This document shows positions 28,992 through 39,000 of a DNA stretch of 64,000 bases, piece by piece. Source of the DNA: Oceanospirillaceae bacterium. Its GTDB lineage: Bacteria; Pseudomonadota; Gammaproteobacteria; Pseudomonadales; Balneatricaceae. Made by a program: the position numbers and the translations under genes. The stretch is taken from the NCBI GenBank assembly GCA_013373085.1, contig JABXIM010000013.1, positions 1 through 64,000 of the forward strand, given 5' to 3'. How positions within the stretch are numbered: the stretch's first letter is position 1; each line of letters begins with the position of its first letter. The notes beneath the pieces are model-generated. The model was given only the letters and a program-made list of their open reading frames with translations, was not told where the DNA came from and did no database searches.

Positions 28992-31201
28992 GGTGCTCCG
29001 TTGACCGGATACTGATCGTCGGCCTGGGGCTGATTGGCGGGTCGCTGGCAAAGGCGCTGAGAGAGCGCCGCTACTGTCGTACGGTGATCGGCTACGACCG
29101 CAATGCCGAGGAGTTAGAGGCGGGGCTGGCGCTTGGTGTGATCGACGAGGCCGCGAGCGATCTGGTGTCGGCGGTGAGCAGAGCCGACATCGTGGTGCTG
29201 GCGGTGCCGGTGAAGGCGACCGACGCGGTGCTGGCGGAGATCCGCCCGGCGCTGAAACCTGAAACCCTGCTGACCGACGTCGGCAGCACCAAGGGCAATG
29301 TCGTTGAGGCGGCGCGCGCAGTATTCGGTGAACTGCCGCCGACTTTCGTACCGGGACATCCGATCGCAGGCTCAGAAAAAAGCGGCGTTGCGGCGGCCGA
29401 TGCGCAGCTGTTCGAGCGTCACAAGGTGATCCTGACGCTGACCGAAACCAGCTCGGCCAAGGCGACGCTGGCGATCGCCCGGATGTGGCAGGCGACCGGC
29501 GCCGAAGTGCTGCAGATGGAGCTGGCGCGTCACGACGAGGTGCTGGCGGCGACCAGTCATCTGCCCCATCTGCTGGCATTCTCGCTGGTCGACACTCTGG
29601 CCGCGGAAGCGGAGAACACCGATATCTTTCGTTACGCAGCCGGCGGTTTCCGCGATTTTACCCGCATTGCCGCATCCGATCCGACCATGTGGCACGACAT
29701 CTGTCTGGCCAATCGTGACGCCATCCTCGGCCAGATAGACCGCTTTACCGCCGGCGTCGCCCGCCTGCGCGAAGCGGTGGCGGCGTCCGACAGTCAGACG
29801 ATGCTAGGGATATTCACCCGCGCCAAAGCCTCGCGGGATCACTTCACCCGTATCCTCTCGAGTTCCGCCTATTCACAGAAACAGCATACGGGTCCGGTAG
29901 ACTTCGTACTTCAGCCCGGTGGAGCGCTGGCCGGGCAGCTGCGCCTGCCCGGCGATATGTCGATCTCGCACCGGGCGATCATGCTCGGCTCGCTGGCCGA
30001 GGACGTCACCGAGATCGAGGGTTTTCTCGAAAGCGAGGACAGCCTGGCCACGCTGCAGGCATTCCGCGATATGGGGGTGGTCATCGAGGGACCGCACCAG
30101 GGCGCGGTGAAGATATACGGCGTGGGGCTCGGCGGTCTGCAGCCGCCGCCGGGACCACTGTACCTGGGTGACTCCGGCACCTCGATGCGTCTGCTGGCGG
30201 GCGTGCTGGCGGCGCAGCCGTTCGATACCGAGCTGACCGGCGGAACCGGTCTTTCCCGGCGCAGCATGTTGTCGATTGTCGAGCCGCTGCAGAACATGGG
30301 GGCCCGGATCGAAACCGGTCCGGATGGCCGCCCCCCGCTTCGTATCCGGGGCGGGCAGCAGCTGCGCGGTGTCGAGCATGATGTGTCGACCGCCAGTGCC
30401 CAGGTCAAGTCGGCGCTGCTGCTGGCCGGCCTCTACGCCGATGGCGAAACCCGGGTACGGGAGCCGGTGATGACGCGCGATCACACCGAACGCATGCTGC
30501 GTGGTTTCGGCTGGCCGGTCGAGACGACAGAAGGCGTCACCGCCATTCGTGCGGGCGGGCGCCTGGTTGGCGCACGTATTGCAGTTCCCGGGGATATATC
30601 CGCCGCGGCGACCTTCATGGTCGCGGCGGCAATTGCGCCGGGGTCGGAAATCCTGCTCGAGCATGTCGGTATCAACCCGACGCGCCGCGGCGTTATCGAT
30701 GTCCTGCGTTTGATGGGCGCGGATATCGAGTTGCACAACGAGACCCTGGTCGGCGCAGAGCCGGTGGCCGACATACAGGTGCGTTATCGGCCACTGCAGG
30801 GTGTCGAGGTGCCGGCTGGACTGCTGGCGGCGGCCCTCGACGAATGCCCGCTGCTGATGGTCGCGGCTGCCTGTGCCGGCGGCGAGAGTCGCTTGTCCGG
30901 ACTGGAGGCCCGCGGTGCCCGGGTGCTGGAGCGAATCGCGACCACCGTCGGGGCGTTGCAGGCGCTCGGAATCGAGGTGGAGCTGCAGCACGGACAGGTC
31001 CGGGTTCGCGGCGGACGAATCGGTGGCGGCGCGCTGGATTGCGCGGGAGATGCCCGGGTGGCCCTCGCGCTTTCGGTTGCCGCGCTGCGCGCCGAACGAG
31101 AAATTAAGATCGGGGGCTGCGGCGCGGTCGTGGCATCGTTCCCCGAGTTTGTTGCCCTCGCCCGGCGGGCGGGGATCAGAATACGAAAGGAGGAAGGCTG
31201 A
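28988..31201 (+). CDS. tyrA-aroA: Fused prephenate dehydrogenase / EPSP synthase
   Basis: A natural fusion of 737 residues. Residues 1-290 are prephenate dehydrogenase (NAD motif [39 protein letters not shown]). Residues about 300-735 are 5-enolpyruvylshikimate-3-phosphate synthase ([33 protein letters not shown]). It supplies chorismate and tyrosine. The fusion is known in Pseudomonas and relatives. The start is the GTG at 28988, which overlaps the hisC stop (GTGA) and has GAGG upstream; the longer frame from 28829 lies inside hisC. The stop overlaps the cmk start by one base. The same two activities are separate proteins in E. coli. Confidence 0.96.
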   Translation: MRCSVDRILIVGLGLIGGSLAKALRERRYCRTVIGYDRNAEELEAGLALGVIDEAASDLVSAVSRADIVVLAVPVKATDAVLAEIRPALKPETLLTDVGSTKGNVVEAARAVFGELPPTFVPGHPIAGSEKSGVAAADAQLFERHKVILTLTETSSAKATLAIARMWQATGAEVLQMELARHDEVLAATSHLPHLLAFSLVDTLAAEAENTDIFRYAAGGFRDFTRIAASDPTMWHDICLANRDAILGQIDRFTAGVARLREAVAASDSQTMLGIFTRAKASRDHFTRILSSSAYSQKQHTGPVDFVLQPGGALAGQLRLPGDMSISHRAIMLGSLAEDVTEIEGFLESEDSLATLQAFRDMGVVIEGPHQGAVKIYGVGLGGLQPPPGPLYLGDSGTSMRLLAGVLAAQPFDTELTGGTGLSRRSMLSIVEPLQNMGARIETGPDGRPPLRIRGGQQLRGVEHDVSTASAQVKSALLLAGLYADGETRVREPVMTRDHTERMLRGFGWPVETTEGVTAIRAGGRLVGARIAVPGDISAAATFMVAAAIAPGSEILLEHVGINPTRRGVIDVLRLMGADIELHNETLVGAEPVADIQVRYRPLQGVEVPAGLLAAALDECPLLMVAAACAGGESRLSGLEARGARVLERIATTVGALQALGIEVELQHGQVRVRGGRIGGGALDCAGDARVALALSVAALRAEREIKIGGCGAVVASFPEFVALARRAGIRIRKEEG

Positions 31202-31899
31202 TGGCCGCAAGAGAGAAGCAGGTGCCGGTAATCAGTGTCGACGGACCCAGTGGGTCAGGGAAGGGCACCATTTGCCGGCTGCTGGCTCGCCAGCTCGGCT
31301 GGCACCTGCTCGACAGCGGCGCGCTGTACCGGCTCACCGCACTGGCGGCGCAGCACCATGGTGTGGCGCTCGACAACGAGGAAGCGCTGGTCGTGCTGGC
31401 GGCGCACCTGGACGTGAGCTTCGTCGCCCGTGGCGAGGGTGAGGAGGTGCAGATCCTGCTTGAAGGCGAGGAGGTCACCCTGGCAATCCGTACCGAAGAA
31501 GTCGGTAATGCAGCCTCCAAGGTGGCCGCCAGCGGACCGGTGCGAGAGGCACTGCTGGAACGACAGCGAGCCTTTCGCGAGGCCCCTGGCCTGATCGCCG
31601 ATGGGCGCGATATGGGCACCGTGGTGTTTCCCGGTGCCGAGCTGAAAATCTACCTCGATGCCAGCGCGGAAGAGCGCGCGCAGCGCCGTTATAACCAGTT
31701 GATAAATAAGGGGGTCGATGCTAGCCTTGAAGCGATATTGGTTGATATTCAGGCACGTGACGACCGTGATATGAAGCGACCGGTGGCACCGCTGAAGCCC
31801 GCAGCAGACGCGGTGATTCTGGATTCCACCTCAATGACGATCGACGAAGTCCTGAACGTGGTTCTGGATCAGGCAAGGCACAGGGGATTGACCGGTTAG
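31201..31899 (+). CDS. cmk: Cytidylate kinase
   Basis: Cmk phosphorylates CMP and dCMP. The 232-residue P-loop kinase has GPSGSGKGT (residues about 15-23), [19 protein letters not shown] and the lid-region arginines [10 protein letters not shown] strong AAAGGAGG lies before the ATG, inside the end of tyrA-aroA, and the two genes overlap by one base. rpsA follows at 27 bp; cmk-rpsA-ihfB is conserved across gammaproteobacteria. Confidence 0.98.
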   Translation: MAAREKQVPVISVDGPSGSGKGTICRLLARQLGWHLLDSGALYRLTALAAQHHGVALDNEEALVVLAAHLDVSFVARGEGEEVQILLEGEEVTLAIRTEEVGNAASKVAASGPVREALLERQRAFREAPGLIADGRDMGTVVFPGAELKIYLDASAEERAQRRYNQLINKGVDASLEAILVDIQARDDRDMKRPVAPLKPAADAVILDSTSMTIDEVLNVVLDQARHRGLTG

Positions 31900-31926
31900 G
31901 CATCCCGATGGCGAAGGTGGGCATTG

Positions 31927-33612
31927 ATGAGCGAAAGTTTTGCCGAACTCTTTGAGGAAAGCCTCAAAGACATCGAAATGGCACCCGGATCGATCGTCAC
32001 CGGCACGGTGGTTGCGATCGATAGCGAGGTCGTTACGGTTTACGCGGGGCTCAAGTCGGAAGGCATCATCCCCCGCGCCCAGTTCGAGGACGAGAACGGG
32101 GAACTGACCATCGCGGTCGGCGACGAGGTCAAGGTCGCGCTCGAATCGGTCGAGGACGGCTTCGGTGCCACCCAGCTCTCGCGCGAGAAAGCCAAGCGTG
32201 CCGAAACCTGGAAAGAGCTGGAGCGCGCCTACGAGAACGACGAGGTGGTCAAGGGACAGATCATCGGCAAGGTGCGCGGCGGTTTCACCGTCGGCCTCGA
32301 TACCGTGCAGGCGTTCCTGCCGGGTTCGCTGGTCGATGTCAGGCCAACCCGTGACGTATCCCACCTCGAAGGTCACGAGCTCGAGTTCAAGCTGGTCAAG
32401 CTGGACGCGCGCCGGAACAATATCGTGGTGTCCCGCCGGGCCGTCCTGGAAGCCGCCAACAGCGAAGAGCGCGAAAAGCTTCTCGCGCAGCTGCAGGAAG
32501 GCGTGGTGCTCAAGGGCATCGTCAAGAACCTCACCGATTATGGCGCCTTTATCGATCTCGGTGGTATCGACGGTCTGCTGCATATCACCGACATTGCCTG
32601 GAAACGCGTCAAGCACCCGAGCGAAGTCCTCAATGTCGGCGACGAGATCAACGTCAAGGTGTTGAAGTTCGATCGCGAGCGCAATCGCGTGTCTCTGGGG
32701 CTCAAGCAGCTCAGCGAAGATCCCTGGAGTCAGCTGCTCGACAATTATGCTGTCGGCAGCAGGGTCAAGGCCCGGGTCACCAACGTTGCCGATTACGGCT
32801 GCTTTGCAGAGCTGGAAAGCGGCGTCGAAGGTCTGGTGCACGTATCCGAGATGGACTGGACCAACAAGAACATCCATCCATCGAAGGTGGTGCAGATCGG
32901 CGACGAGATCGAGGTCATGGTGCTCGATATCGATGCCGAACGGCGTCGAATTTCGCTGGGTATGAAGCAGTGCCGGGAAAACCCCTGGCAGGCGTTTGCC
33001 AATCAGTACAGCAAGGGCGATATTCTGACCGGCAATATCCGCTCGATTACCGATTTCGGTGTTTTCATCGGACTCGAAGGCGGTATCGACGGTCTGGTTC
33101 ATCTGTCCGACCTGTCCTGGGACCTGCCCGGGGAGCAGGTGGTCAAGGAGCTCAACAAGGGCGAAGAGATGACAGCCGTGGTACTGTCGATCGATCCCGA
33201 GCGGGAACGCATCGCTCTGGGCGTTAAGCAGCTCGCGGGCGATCCGTTTGGCGACTATGTTGCGGCACACGGCAAGGGTGCTGTCGTAAGCGGTCGTGTT
33301 ACCGAGGTGACCGATCGTCTGGCCACGCTGGAGCTGGCCGAGGGTATCAGTGGCCAGCTGCGTATCGCAGAGGCATCCCGCGATCGCATTGACAGCCTGA
33401 CATCCTTGTACAAGGTGGGCGACGAAGTCGAGGCCGCGATTATCAACATCGATCGTCGCAGCCGTAACATCCAGCTCTCTGTGAAGCAGCTGGACGCACA
33501 GGCCGAGAAGCAGGCGCTCAAGTCGATGCAGGAGCAACCGGTCGAGTCGGTTGGTCCGACAACGATCGGCGAGCTGATCAAGGCTCAGATGAACAAGTCG
33601 GATAACGACTGA
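31927..33612 (+). CDS. rpsA: 30S ribosomal protein S1
   Basis: S1 binds mRNA and is needed for initiation on structured leaders. The 561-residue protein holds six S1 RNA-binding repeats: the first two bind the ribosome, the later four carry the typical [18 protein letters not shown]-like wording ([20 protein letters not shown] in repeat three, residues about 192-260). ATG 31927 ([13 protein letters not shown]) is chosen over TTG 31924. A terminator-like hairpin follows before ihfB, which could set their relative expression. Confidence 0.98.
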   Translation: MSESFAELFEESLKDIEMAPGSIVTGTVVAIDSEVVTVYAGLKSEGIIPRAQFEDENGELTIAVGDEVKVALESVEDGFGATQLSREKAKRAETWKELERAYENDEVVKGQIIGKVRGGFTVGLDTVQAFLPGSLVDVRPTRDVSHLEGHELEFKLVKLDARRNNIVVSRRAVLEAANSEEREKLLAQLQEGVVLKGIVKNLTDYGAFIDLGGIDGLLHITDIAWKRVKHPSEVLNVGDEINVKVLKFDRERNRVSLGLKQLSEDPWSQLLDNYAVGSRVKARVTNVADYGCFAELESGVEGLVHVSEMDWTNKNIHPSKVVQIGDEIEVMVLDIDAERRRISLGMKQCRENPWQAFANQYSKGDILTGNIRSITDFGVFIGLEGGIDGLVHLSDLSWDLPGEQVVKELNKGEEMTAVVLSIDPERERIALGVKQLAGDPFGDYVAAHGKGAVVSGRVTEVTDRLATLELAEGISGQLRIAEASRDRIDSLTSLYKVGDEVEAAIINIDRRSRNIQLSVKQLDAQAEKQALKSMQEQPVESVGPTTIGELIKAQMNKSDND

Positions 33613-33615
33613 GGC

Positions 33616-33647
33616 GACGGGGAGGGTTCAGGCCCTCCCCGTCGGTT
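33616..33647 (+). terminator. Terminator/attenuator between rpsA and ihfB
   Basis: GACGGGGAGGG and CCCTCCCCGTC form an 11-bp perfect stem with a six-base loop, followed by GGTTTT. It begins four bases after the rpsA stop. Confidence 0.8.
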
Positions 33648-33713
33648 TTCCGTGCAGTGGATTGGCGCGGAATCAGGGGCTGCGCAGCGGCCTGAATCTT
33701 TGGGAGAGTTGTC

Positions 33714-34016
33714 ATGACCAAGTCGGAACTGATCGAACGACTGATAGACCGTCATAATCAGCTGTCTGTTAAAGATGTCGAGCTGGCCGTGAAAACCATG
33801 CTGGACCATATGACCGAAGCGCTTGCCCACGGCGACCGCATCGAAATTCGCGGCTTCGGCAGTTTTTCGTTACACTACCGCGCGCCGCGTATCGGGCGTA
33901 ATCCCAAAACCGGTGAGTCGGTCCCCCTGACCGCCAAGCATGTACCCCATTTCAAGCCGGGCAAAGAGCTGCGAGAGCAGGTCAACGACAGCATGGACGA
34001 ACGCCCGGGTTACTAG
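33714..34016 (+). CDS. ihfB: Integration host factor subunit beta
   Basis: IHF-beta pairs with IHF-alpha to bend DNA sharply at specific sites. The 100-residue HU-family protein has the DNA-arm signature [20 protein letters not shown] with the intercalating proline in GRNPKTGE. The start is ATG 33714 with GAGAG upstream. Its position after rpsA is conserved in gammaproteobacteria, and lapA follows at 25 bp. Confidence 0.98.
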   Translation: MTKSELIERLIDRHNQLSVKDVELAVKTMLDHMTEALAHGDRIEIRGFGSFSLHYRAPRIGRNPKTGESVPLTAKHVPHFKPGKELREQVNDSMDERPGY

Positions 34017-34041
34017 TTATTCATGCCGGAGGCCCTATCAA

Positions 34042-34347
34042 GTGCGCTGGTTGAGATCTTTGCTGACAGGGCTTATATGCCTGCTGATCCTGTTGATCGG
34101 TATACTGTTCACTATCCACAATACCGACAAGGTCGCCATCGACCTTATCTTCGTGCAGCTGCCACAGGCAAGCCTGTCGCTCTGGCTGATCGCCAGCTTC
34201 GTATGCGGCGGCATCCTCGGTGTCGTGCTGAGCGGCTTTGCGGTTCTCGGACTCAAAACACGTCTGCGCTCGGCGCGGCGACGGGCCATCCAGGCTAGTC
34301 GGGAACTCGACCAATTGCGGACGGCGGGCGGTAAAGACCACGCCTGA
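34042..34347 (+). CDS. lapA: Lipopolysaccharide assembly protein A
   Basis: LapA is a small inner-membrane protein that works with LapB to tune LpxC degradation and lipopolysaccharide synthesis. The 101-residue protein has two membrane helices (residues about 5-25 and 45-67) followed by a charged coiled-coil tail (RLRSARRRAIQASRELDQL). The start is GTG 34042, supported by GGAGG nine bases upstream; the earlier ATG at 33940 lies inside ihfB. LapB begins two bases after the lapA stop codon. Confidence 0.93.
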   Translation: MRWLRSLLTGLICLLILLIGILFTIHNTDKVAIDLIFVQLPQASLSLWLIASFVCGGILGVVLSGFAVLGLKTRLRSARRRAIQASRELDQLRTAGGKDHA

Positions 34348-34348
34348 G

Positions 34349-35527
34349 ATGGTCGACTACCTGCTGATCGTGCCGCTGTTCCTGGCGGTCGCCGCCGGCT
34401 GGTGGCTGGGGCGGCGCGAAGCCGGGCTAAGCAGCCTGGCTCGCGAGCAGGCCCTGAGTCGTGACTATTTCACCGGGCTCGACTACCTCGTCAACGAACG
34501 TACCGATGATGCGATCGAGAGCTTCATCCGGGCGCTCGAACTCAATCCCGACACCCTGTCCGCCCATCTTGCACTGGCCAAGCTGCTGCGCAAGAAAGGC
34601 GATGTCGAGCGGGCCATCAAGCTGCACCAGGATCTGCTGCAGCGGCCGGACCTGGCCCGTCACGACCGACTCAGGATACAGATGGCGCAGGCCCGGGACT
34701 ACGATGCTATCGGCCTGCTGGACCGTGCCGAATCCCTGCTGCAGGCTATCATTGCGGACCGGCCTTCGACGGAGATGCTGTCGGAAGCGCGTTTGCTGCT
34801 GATCAAGCTGTACGAGAAAGAAGGCGAGTGGCTGCGCGCGCTTGAGGTGGCCGACAGGCTGGACAAGCCGGACGCGGAGGCTGTCCGCCACGAGTTGTCG
34901 CATTACTGCTGCGAGCTGGCGGAACAGCATATTCGGCAGTCTGAGCATGCCATCGCAGAGGGCTGGTTGCGACAGGCGCTGAAGCGGGATCCGGCAGCGG
35001 TTCGGGCCAGCCTGCTGCAGGCGCGTGTGCGCATGGAGCAGGAGCAGTGGCGCCCGGCATTGCGCGCCCTGCAACAGGTGGTGGAACAGGACCCGCAGTT
35101 CGTTTCCGAAACGCTGGCCCCGCTACTGAGTTGTTATCGCGCGCTGGGCAGGCTCGACGATTACCAGCAGCGTCTGAGCGAGCTGATGGCGCGGGCACCC
35201 TCCACCAGCCTGATTCTGGCACTGGCGGAGCGTATTCGTGAAGAGCGCGGCGTTTACAGCGCCGGGGTCTTCATCACTGAAGAGTTGAAAAAGCGGCCCT
35301 CGGTAAAAGGGTTCAACCGATTGATCGACATGCATATCGAGCATGGCGCCCGCAGTGCGCGGGAGAGCCTGCAGGTGCTGCGTGGCCTGATCGGTCAGCT
35401 GGAGCAGAGCAAGCCGCGCTACCGCTGTTGCCAGTGCGGCTTTTCCGGTCGCTTGCTGCTATGGCAGTGTCCTTCCTGTCGGCAGTGGGGCACGACCCGG
35501 CCCATACAGGGGCTCGAGGGCGAGTAA
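34349..35527 (+). CDS. lapB: Lipopolysaccharide assembly protein B
   Basis: LapB (YciM) is anchored in the inner membrane and recruits FtsH to LpxC. The 392-residue protein has one N-terminal membrane helix (LLIVPLFLAVAAGWWLG), tetratricopeptide repeats over most of its length (e.g. SAHLALAKLLRKKGDVERAI) and a C-terminal rubredoxin-type metal site with two Cys pairs (CCQCGFSG and QCPSCRQWG), needed for function in E. coli. ATG 34349 almost touches the lapA stop, indicating coupling. Confidence 0.96.
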   Translation: MVDYLLIVPLFLAVAAGWWLGRREAGLSSLAREQALSRDYFTGLDYLVNERTDDAIESFIRALELNPDTLSAHLALAKLLRKKGDVERAIKLHQDLLQRPDLARHDRLRIQMAQARDYDAIGLLDRAESLLQAIIADRPSTEMLSEARLLLIKLYEKEGEWLRALEVADRLDKPDAEAVRHELSHYCCELAEQHIRQSEHAIAEGWLRQALKRDPAAVRASLLQARVRMEQEQWRPALRALQQVVEQDPQFVSETLAPLLSCYRALGRLDDYQQRLSELMARAPSTSLILALAERIREERGVYSAGVFITEELKKRPSVKGFNRLIDMHIEHGARSARESLQVLRGLIGQLEQSKPRYRCCQCGFSGRLLLWQCPSCRQWGTTRPIQGLEGE

Positions 35528-35593
35528 GATTGCAACGAATACAGCGGGCGCACGGCGCAGTGGCAGCCGGCGCACCCTGCTAGCGAGAGAACG

Positions 35594-36313
35594 ATGAGCA
35601 AAGATTCGAAACAGATACTGGTGGCGCTTGATTATCCCGATCAGGCACAGGCGCTGGCGATGGCGCAACGGCTCGATTCGGCGCAGTGCCGGGTCAAGGT
35701 GGGCAAAGAACTGTTCACGCGCAGCGGCCCGGCGGTTGTCGAGGCGCTGCAGGCGCGTGGTTTCGATGTCTTTCTGGATCTCAAGTTTCACGATATTCCC
35801 AACACCACTGCAATGGCAGTGCGCGCAGCGGCCGAACTCGGCGTCTGGATGGTCAACGTCCACGCCTCCGGCGGACGGCGAATGATGGAGGCCGCTCGAA
35901 ACGAACTGGAGAAGGTCGCAGGCTCGCACCGGACGCTGCTGATCGCGGTCACAGTGCTGACCAGCATGGAGCAGCAGGACCTGCGCGAAATCGGTATCGA
36001 CCTGGAGCCGCTGGAACAGGTTAAGCGGCTGGCCTTGCTGACCGAGCAAAGCGGGCTCGACGGTGTCGTCTGTTCGGCGCAGGAGGTCGCACCGCTGCGG
36101 GAGGTCATCGATCCGTCCTTCAAGCTGGTGACGCCCGGAATTCGGCCGGCCGACGCCGACGCCGGCGACCAGCGCCGGATCATGACACCCGGTGAAGCGG
36201 TAGCGACCGGCAGCGATTATCTGGTGATCGGGCGCCCGATTACGCGGGCACAGGATCCGCTTGCAACGCTTGCCGCGATCCAGCGGGAAATCGTTGCGGC
36301 ACGCGCCGGCTGA
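35594..36313 (+). CDS. pyrF: Orotidine 5'-phosphate decarboxylase
   Basis: PyrF makes UMP from OMP. The 239-residue TIM-barrel enzyme begins with VALDYPD and has the catalytic Asp-Lys-Asp cluster in [12 protein letters not shown] (residues about 58-69). [20 protein letters not shown] near the C-terminus is the phosphate-binding end. AGAGA precedes the ATG. It follows lapB at 66 bp, as in E. coli. Confidence 0.98.
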   Translation: MSKDSKQILVALDYPDQAQALAMAQRLDSAQCRVKVGKELFTRSGPAVVEALQARGFDVFLDLKFHDIPNTTAMAVRAAAELGVWMVNVHASGGRRMMEAARNELEKVAGSHRTLLIAVTVLTSMEQQDLREIGIDLEPLEQVKRLALLTEQSGLDGVVCSAQEVAPLREVIDPSFKLVTPGIRPADADAGDQRRIMTPGEAVATGSDYLVIGRPITRAQDPLATLAAIQREIVAARAG

Positions 36314-36488
36314 CGCAGTCCAGGCGCCCGCCTAGAGCTTGACGGCGGTACCGGTGAAGCAATAGTAACCAGATATTCACGAGCCCGGTGAACGGCTGTT
36401 TGTTGGCAAGCCGATAATCTCTGTGCTATTCGTTGAAGGGACCGGGTCGGATGCCCGGTTTCGCGACGACACTACATGGAGGTTTATT

Positions 36489-36773
36489 ATGAACAGTCCC
36501 TTCGTTCGGGCGCTGGCGTTGGCTTTTTGCCTCGTCTTTCTGCCCATTTCTGCGGTCAATGCCGAAACCCTTGATATCAACACCGCGAATGCCGATCAGT
36601 TGGCGAGCGTCATGGTCGGAGTCGGCCCCGCCAAGGCCAAGGCCATCGTTGATTACAGGGATGCTAACGGACCTTTCAACAGCATCGAGCAGCTCAGTTC
36701 GGTCAAAGGCATCGGTAGCGCGACGGTAGACAAAAACCGCGATCTGATCAGCGTCTCGGCTCCGGCTGAATGA
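36489..36773 (+). CDS. ComEA-like helix-hairpin-helix protein
   Basis: A 94-residue exported protein. A signal peptide of about 25 residues ends in AVNA; the mature part is a ComEA-type DNA-binding domain with two helix-hairpin-helix motifs (LDINTANADQLASVMVGVGP and SIEQLSSVKGIGSATVDKN). Stand-alone short ComEA proteins bind incoming double-stranded DNA in the periplasm in naturally competent species; many non-competent Pseudomonads also have one. GGAGG precedes the ATG at 36489. It stands alone, between pyrF and a hairpin. Confidence 0.92.
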   Translation: MNSPFVRALALAFCLVFLPISAVNAETLDINTANADQLASVMVGVGPAKAKAIVDYRDANGPFNSIEQLSSVKGIGSATVDKNRDLISVSAPAE

Positions 36774-37066
36774 CGTACGTCGTCCCGGCGGCCCATCCGG
36801 GCCGCCGTATCGCCTTAACGATGGCACCGGCTATCCGCGATCTTGAGGCGATCTCACGACTGGCCCGAGACAGTGAGGGTGGTTGGCTGATTTCACCGGG
36901 TGTTGACCCGCCGGTGGGACGGGGCCGGGCTCCCGGACTGGGGCGCTTATACCAAGGGCCTAACAACGTCCGCGTCTATTTCGTGTATAATCGCGCCGCA
37001 ACCATACAAGCAGCCGGCCTGACAAGAGCTGCCCCTAATTGACCCGGAGCCTGACGGAGAGTCTCA
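36774..37066. other. Gap with a GC hairpin and the fumarase promoter region
   Basis: CGGCGGCCC/GGGCCGCCG (36786-36807, four-base loop) is probably the comEA terminator, although its T-tract is poor. A perfect TATAAT at 36986-36991 lies 76 bases before the fumarase ATG and is a likely -10 box, with no good -35. An open frame across the gap (36770-37042) has composition of non-coding GC-rich DNA and is not called. Confidence 0.5.
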
Positions 37067-38572
37067 ATGAGCGTGATTCGCCAAGACGATTTCATCAGCA
37101 GCGTTGCAGATGCGCTGCAGTTCATCTCCTACTACCACCCGATCGACTTTGTTCAGGGCGTTCACGAAGCCTACCTGAAAGAGCAGAACCCGGCCGCCAA
37201 GGACGCCATGGCCCAGATTCTGATCAACTCGCGAATGAGTGCCGAAGGCCACCGTCCGATCTGTCAGGATACCGGTATTGTCACCGTGTTCTGCAAGGTC
37301 GGCATGAACGTGACCTGGGACGCCAAGATGAGCGTCACCGACATGATCAACGAAGGCGTGCGCCAGGCCTACAACAACCCCGATAACCTGTTGCGCGCGT
37401 CCATCCTGGCGGACCCCGCCGGCAAGCGCCAGAACACCAAGGACAACACCCCCGCGGTGATCCACTACGAAATCGTCGAAGGCGACGAGGTCGAAGTGCA
37501 CATCGCAGCCAAGGGTGGCGGCTCCGAGAACAAGTCCAAGATGGTGATGCTGAACCCGTCCGACAGCATCGTCGACTGGGTCGTCAAGACCGTACCGACC
37601 ATGGGTGCCGGCTGGTGTCCGCCGGGCATGCTCGGTCTCGGTATCGGCGGCACCGCCGAGAAGGCCGCGGTGCTGGCGAAGGAGTCGCTGATGGACCCGA
37701 TCGACATCCACGAGCTGCGCGAGCGCGGCCCGCAGAACCGGGTCGAGGAGCTGCGTCTGGAGATCATGGATGCGGTCAACGCCCTGGGCATCGGCGCCCA
37801 GGGTCTTGGCGGTCTGACCACCGTGCTGGACGTCAAGATCAAGGATTATCCGACCCACGCCGCCTCGCTGCCGGTGTGCATGATCCCGAACTGCGCCGCC
37901 ACCCGCCACACCCACTTCAAGCTCAAGGGAGACGGCCCGGCCGTATTGACTCCGCCGAGCCTGGAAGACTGGCCGGAGGTTACCTTCGAAGTCGGTGCCA
38001 GCACCCGTCGCGTCAACCTCGACGAAATCACGCCGGAAGAGGTGGCGACCTGGAATGTCGGCGACACCATCCTGCTCAACGGCAAGATGCTGACTGGTCG
38101 TGACGCTGCGCACAAGCGCATGATCGAGATGCTGAACAACGGCGAGCAGCTGCCGGTGGATCTCAAGGGGCGTTTCATCTACTACGTCGGCCCGGTCGAT
38201 CCGGTACGTGACGAAGTTGTCGGTCCGGCCGGTCCGACGACCTCGACCCGCATGGACAAGTTTACCCGCCAGATCCTGGAGCAAACCGGTCTGCTGGGCA
38301 TGATCGGCAAATCCGAGCGCGGTCCGGTGGCGATTGAGGCAATCAAGGACAACAAGGCCGTCTACCTGATGGCGGTCGGTGGCGCCGCTTACCTGGTATC
38401 CAAGGCGATCACTTCGGCCAAGGTACTGGCCTTCCCGGAACTGGGCATGGAAGCGATTTACGAGTTCGAGGTCAAGGACATGCCGGTGACGGTGGCGGTC
38501 GACGTCAACGGTGAGTCGGTGCACACCACCGGCCCTGCCAAGTGGAAAGAGATCATCGCCAAGTCGGCCTGA
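37067..38572 (+). CDS. fumA: Fumarate hydratase class I (iron-sulfur)
   Basis: Converts fumarate and malate in the TCA cycle using an oxygen-sensitive [4Fe-4S] cluster. The 501-residue protein is the one-chain class I form: N-terminal alpha part and C-terminal beta part fused. Cluster cysteines are likely Cys-66 (RPICQDTG), Cys-184 (GAGWCPPG) and Cys-271 or 276 (VCMIPNCAATRHTH). The C-terminal VGPAGPTTSTRMD is the beta-part signature. GAGAG precedes ATG 37067. A terminator follows, so it is a single-gene unit. The symbol follows E. coli usage; FumA/FumB/TtdAB cannot be told apart by eye, but TtdAB is two chains. Confidence 0.95.
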   Translation: MSVIRQDDFISSVADALQFISYYHPIDFVQGVHEAYLKEQNPAAKDAMAQILINSRMSAEGHRPICQDTGIVTVFCKVGMNVTWDAKMSVTDMINEGVRQAYNNPDNLLRASILADPAGKRQNTKDNTPAVIHYEIVEGDEVEVHIAAKGGGSENKSKMVMLNPSDSIVDWVVKTVPTMGAGWCPPGMLGLGIGGTAEKAAVLAKESLMDPIDIHELRERGPQNRVEELRLEIMDAVNALGIGAQGLGGLTTVLDVKIKDYPTHAASLPVCMIPNCAATRHTHFKLKGDGPAVLTPPSLEDWPEVTFEVGASTRRVNLDEITPEEVATWNVGDTILLNGKMLTGRDAAHKRMIEMLNNGEQLPVDLKGRFIYYVGPVDPVRDEVVGPAGPTTSTRMDKFTRQILEQTGLLGMIGKSERGPVAIEAIKDNKAVYLMAVGGAAYLVSKAITSAKVLAFPELGMEAIYEFEVKDMPVTVAVDVNGESVHTTGPAKWKEIIAKSA

Positions 38573-38591
38573 GGCTGACGGCGATCGACGG

Positions 38592-38624
38592 AAAAAGGCG
38601 GAGCCCCCGGGCCTGCCTTTTTTT
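38592..38624 (+). terminator. Terminator of the fumarase gene
   Basis: AAAAAGGC and GCCTTTTTTT pair around a GC-rich loop, 20 bases after the stop. Confidence 0.8.
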
Positions 38625-38745
38625 GTACAGGGACGTACTTCCCTGAAAACTGCTCCTGCGTTTTCAGGATTTCCGCCATCCATGGCGGTGATCCTGCGGG
38701 CGCATGGAGGCACAGGAGCAGGGTTTTGATGGAGGTTTGCGGTGG
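38625..38745 (+). repeat. Dispersed repeat family A, copy 2
   Basis: Hairpin CCTGAAAAC-TGCTCCTGC-GTTTTCAGG (38642-38668) is followed by CCGCCATCCATGGCGG (38673-38688), GCGCATGGAGGCACAGGA and a GCAGGG/ATGGAGG tail. The same order is found on the minus strand at 15345-15200. The first stem has a different sequence there but the same length and an identical loop. Confidence 0.7.
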
Positions 38746-38809
38746 CGGAAAAGGGTGAGCGCGAAATCCTCCCGGCCTGGGCGGCGCATACCGCGATGGC
38801 TGGCGTACT

Positions 38810-39000
38810 GCTCCCTGGAACGGCTGCGGCGAGGGATTCGGCGCGCCGGCCCCCTGGTACTTCCGTACCCTGGCAAGTTGGCTGCAGTTGCTCGACGTCA
38901 GCGGGTTCCGCCTGCTCGATCTGCAGGAACCCTGCCTCGACGGCGCGGCCTGTCCTTCATCGCTGATCCTGCAGGCTCAGGCGCAGTCGAGTTGTTCCTT
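38810..39000 (+). pseudogene. Possible C-terminal relic of a SAM-dependent methyltransferase
   Basis: In the plus frame starting at 38810 the translation contains WYFRTLASWLQLLDVSGFRL, then LDLQEP and PSSLILQAQAQ. This looks like the last 45 or so residues of class I methyltransferases (R-T-L-x-x-W-L followed by G-F-x-L and a final S-L-I-L strand). There is no start codon or SAM-binding region upstream; the preceding DNA is the family A repeat. It overlaps the 3' end of the gene on the other strand. The match is by eye only. Confidence 0.35.

Noticed and set aside
31831-33537. 568-codon open frame antisense to rpsA
   Set aside because: Shadow of ribosomal protein S1 codon pattern; repeated wording mirrors the S1 repeats on the other strand.
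36770-37042. 90-codon frame after comEA
   Set aside because: Starts inside the comEA stop, crosses a hairpin and the fumarase -10 box, and has no recognisable protein character.
37064-38713. 549-codon open frame antisense to the fumarase gene
   Set aside because: Antisense shadow of a certain class I fumarase; no ribosome site and no protein family.
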